A stretch of DNA of 64,000 bases, taken from positions 62,001 through 126,000 of the forward strand of contig CAIPVV010000043.1 in NCBI GenBank assembly GCA_903868595.1, read 5' to 3'. Under the pieces are notes generated by a model, which saw nothing but the letters and a program-made list of their open reading frames with translations, was not told the origin of the DNA and did no database searches. Positions 61,606-64,000 of this stretch are shown in pieces; position 1 is the stretch's first letter; each line of letters begins with the position of its first letter. This DNA comes from an uncultured Pseudomonadota bacterium. Lineage in GTDB: Bacteria > Pseudomonadota > Gammaproteobacteria > Steroidobacterales > Steroidobacteraceae. A program made the position numbers and the translations under genes.

Positions 61606-64000
61606 ATGAGCCAGATGTCGCCGACCACCCCGGTCAAACTGCCCGATTTCACCGCCTCGGATATTCTGGCTCCCAATTTTTGGTCCGGACGCCCCGAGAA
61701 GTCGGGCCCGGGCCTGGACGTCGCCTGTACCAAGATCGCCGTCGACCTGCAGAACATGACGCGCGAGGGGGCCGACCTGACGCTGCGCACGAGCCTCTCG
61801 GCGCTGCGCGAGGCCATCACCGCCGAAGCTGCCTTCGTGGCCCTGCTGGACGCCGCTGGCGCGAACATTGAGACCGTGCACGTCGCCAAGGACGGTTTCG
61901 CCGAGTGCCGGGTCGATGCGCTGCGCGGCAGCCCGCTGAGCGAGCTGCCGCTGCTGGCGACGCGCACCGAACACCTGCGGATCACCGAATTCATCGACAC
62001 CCTGACGCCCAAGCGCGAGCAGGCCCAGGACGCCCAGCGCCTGCTGGGCCTGCAGGTCGGCTCGCTGCTGGTCGTCGCCTTCCACATGAACGGCAAGCTG
62101 GCGGGCCTTTTGGGCCTGGCGCGGGGTACCTCCCGAGGTGCCTGGGACGTCAACGTGCGCCTGCTGCTGAAGCTCATTGGTTCAAGTCTCGCGACGGGCC
62201 TGGACCGCGTGCGCATCGCGCACCGCCTGGACTGCATCGAGGAGCGCGAGCAGCTCTCCTACCTGGCCGCCAACGATGGCCTGTGGGATTTCGACATCGA
62301 GCGCAACGACGTGTACTTCTCGCCGCGCTGGAAGGCCATGCTCGGCTACGAGGATACGCAATTGCTGGGCGCCGTCGACTGGCGCGGGCTCGTGCACCCG
62401 GACGACATGGCGCGCGTGCAGGAGACGATCCGCGACCACGTCGCCGGGAAACTGCCGATCTTCGAGAGCACCCATCGCATGCGCCACCGCAACGGCGAGT
62501 GGCGCTGGGTCATCAGCCGCGCCAAGGCGCGGGTGGATGAACACGGCCGGCTGCTGCGCCTGGTGGGCGTGGAGCTGGATATCACCGAGCGCAAGATCTA
62601 CGAGGAAGCACTGTTCCGGGAGAAGGAAGGCGCCCAGATCACGCTGCAGTCGATCGGCGATGGCGTCATCACCACGGATGCCAGCTCGGTGATCGACTAC
62701 ATCAACCCCGTGGCCGAGCAGCTCACGGGCTGGCGCCTGGAAGACGCCATGGGCAAGCAGGTGGAGGAGGTGTTCCGCGCCTTCCACGAGGAGACCTGCG
62801 AGCCGCTGGAGAACCCGCTCACCGCCTCCATCCGGCGCGTGCGTCCGTCCAAGTCCGTCCGGCCGATGCTGCTCATCCGGCGCGACGGCAACGAACTCTA
62901 CGTGGAGAGCACGGCTGCCCCCATCCGCGATGGCAACGGCCAGGTGGTCGGCGCGGTCCTGGTGTTCCACGACGTCAGCGAGAGCCGCGAGCTCAACCGC
63001 AAGCTCTCCTACCACGCCAGCCACGACCTGCTTACCGGCCTGGTGAACCGGCGCGAATTCGAGAGCCGCCTGGAGCGGGCCCTCAAGAGCGCCAAGGCGC
63101 GCGAGGCCTCCTACGCGCTGTGCTACCTGGATCTGGATCAGTTCAAGATCGTCAACGACACCTGCGGCCACGCCGCGGGCGATGCGCTGCTGGGGCAAGT
63201 CGGTGCGCTGTTGAAATCCAAGGTGCGCTGGCGCGACACGCTCTCGCGCATCGGCGGCGATGAGTTCGGCGTGCTGCTGGAGAGCTGCTCGCTGGATGAG
63301 GCCATGCGCACCGCCGAGGTGCTGCGCGAAGCCGTGGGCAATTTCCGCTTTACCTGGGAGGAGCGCGTGTTTCGCCTGGGGGCGAGCATCGGCGTCGTGC
63401 CCATCACCGCGGACAACGAGGACGTGGCCTCGATCCTGTCGGCCGCGGACGGCGCCTGCGCGGCGGCCAAGGAGCAGGGGCGCAACCGCGTCCACAGCTT
63501 CGCCGAGAACGACATTGAGCTGATGCGCCGCCGGCGCGAGATGCAGTGGGCGGCGCGCATCAACGCGGCTCTGGAGGAAGGGCGCTTTGAGCTCTACCGC
63601 ATGCCGATCATGCCGCTGCAGCGCACCGAGCGGGGCACGCACTACGAGCTGCTGCTTCGCATGCGCGATGAGAGCGGTCGCATCGTCGCGCCGGACAGCT
63701 TCATGGCCGCTGCCGAGCGCTACAACATCATGCCCAACATCGATCGCTGGGTCATCGAGAACGCGTTCCGCTGGCTGGTCTCGGAGGCCGACGAGCGCGA
63801 GGCGCTGGCAGTCTGCGCCATCAACCTCTCAGGGCAGAGCTTCGGGGACGACAAGTTCCTGCCGTTCGTCATCGAGCAGTTCCAGCGCAGCGGCATCGAG
63901 GCGCACAAGATCTGCTTTGAAATCACCGAGACTGCCGCAGTATCCAGCTTCTCGCAGGCCAATCGCTTCATCCAGTCGCTCAAGGAGCTGGGCTGCCAGT
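61606..64000 (+). CDS. PAS-GGDEF-EAL cyclic-di-GMP signalling protein (partial)
   Basis: At least 798 residues, cut by the window end. Residues ~45-200 look like a GAF sensor (LTLRTSLSALREAITAEAAF). Two PAS domains follow: NDGLWDFDIERNDVYFSPRW with WRWVISRAKARVDEHG, then SIGDGVITTDASSVIDYINP. The cyclase domain has DLDQFKIVNDTCGHAAGD and an intact RIGGDEFGVLL (GGDEF at 550-554). An EAL domain begins with YELLLRM and continues NLSGQSFGDDKFL and ICFEITETAAV, so its metal-binding acids seem present. It makes or breaks c-di-GMP in response to an unknown signal. AGGA precedes the ATG. Confidence 0.92.
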   Translation, partial: MSQMSPTTPVKLPDFTASDILAPNFWSGRPEKSGPGLDVACTKIAVDLQNMTREGADLTLRTSLSALREAITAEAAFVALLDAAGANIETVHVAKDGFAECRVDALRGSPLSELPLLATRTEHLRITEFIDTLTPKREQAQDAQRLLGLQVGSLLVVAFHMNGKLAGLLGLARGTSRGAWDVNVRLLLKLIGSSLATGLDRVRIAHRLDCIEEREQLSYLAANDGLWDFDIERNDVYFSPRWKAMLGYEDTQLLGAVDWRGLVHPDDMARVQETIRDHVAGKLPIFESTHRMRHRNGEWRWVISRAKARVDEHGRLLRLVGVELDITERKIYEEALFREKEGAQITLQSIGDGVITTDASSVIDYINPVAEQLTGWRLEDAMGKQVEEVFRAFHEETCEPLENPLTASIRRVRPSKSVRPMLLIRRDGNELYVESTAAPIRDGNGQVVGAVLVFHDVSESRELNRKLSYHASHDLLTGLVNRREFESRLERALKSAKAREASYALCYLDLDQFKIVNDTCGHAAGDALLGQVGALLKSKVRWRDTLSRIGGDEFGVLLESCSLDEAMRTAEVLREAVGNFRFTWEERVFRLGASIGVVPITADNEDVASILSAADGACAAAKEQGRNRVHSFAENDIELMRRRREMQWAARINAALEEGRFELYRMPIMPLQRTERGTHYELLLRMRDESGRIVAPDSFMAAAERYNIMPNIDRWVIENAFRWLVSEADEREALAVCAINLSGQSFGDDKFLPFVIEQFQRSGIEAHKICFEITETAAVSSFSQANRFIQSLKELGCQ

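Overview
The window looks like one stretch of a high-GC gammaproteobacterial chromosome. The evidence is the housekeeping order rplU-rpmA-obgE, rpsT facing away, then ribF-ileS-lspA-ispH and a pilin-like gene, with a GTG-started S20 gene. The surrounding genes (TonB-dependent receptor, P450s, SDRs, PQQ enzymes, alpha/beta hydrolases, GMC oxidoreductase) fit a catabolically versatile soil or water bacterium of the Nevskiales/Steroidobacteraceae kind. That placement is inference, not proof.

Layout. 0-16.5 kb is accessory: the tail of a ModA-like binding protein, an SbmA/BacA-like ABC exporter, a broken GIDE-family gene, an SDR, a haem-motif propeller protein, an alpha/beta hydrolase, a ThDP enzyme coupled to an MFS carrier, a COG2509 flavoprotein, an O-methyltransferase-like gene, and scars (MFS fragment, integrase fragment, VapB with a dead VapC). 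16.9-27.3 kb is core: tRNA-Pro, ispB, rplU-rpmA-obgE, rpsT, ribF-ileS-lspA-ispH, a pilin-like gene and tRNA-Thr. 27.3-33 kb is a decayed genomic island beside tRNA-Thr: a truncated P4-type integrase, two uncharacterised genes (one frameshifted), a Fic protein with an AbiEi-like N-terminus, and an hsdM remnant. Four CCTAG boxes spaced exactly 24 bp apart cover the Fic promoter.

33.1-52.4 kb is a catabolic region. It has a frameshifted PQQ sugar dehydrogenase, two separate MetE-C-terminal-like proteins, a cupin, a periplasmic glutathione peroxidase, a flavin monooxygenase, a quinohaemoprotein alcohol dehydrogenase and a serine hydrolase. A tight minus-strand operon follows (GMC oxidoreductase, MBL hydrolase, SDR, P450), with a divergent AraC regulator and then a large TonB-dependent receptor. 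Together they suggest uptake, oxidation and hydrolysis of a hydrophobic, possibly O-methylated compound; the substrate cannot be read from sequence. The receptor gene ends in a strong terminator, and an ORF-less group II intron sits four bases after its T-run.

53.3-64 kb holds 5-formyl-THF cyclo-ligase, an aldehyde dehydrogenase, and an acyl-lipid set: an LpxL-like acyltransferase, a P450 coupled to a fatty-acyl-AMP ligase with a carrier domain, and a DUF374 acyltransferase overlapping a GtrA protein. A PAS-GGDEF-EAL signalling protein runs off the right end.

A recurring oddity is that several accessory genes are broken by single-base shifts, mostly at homopolymers, while all core genes are intact. 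This is either real decay of accessory DNA or sequence error.
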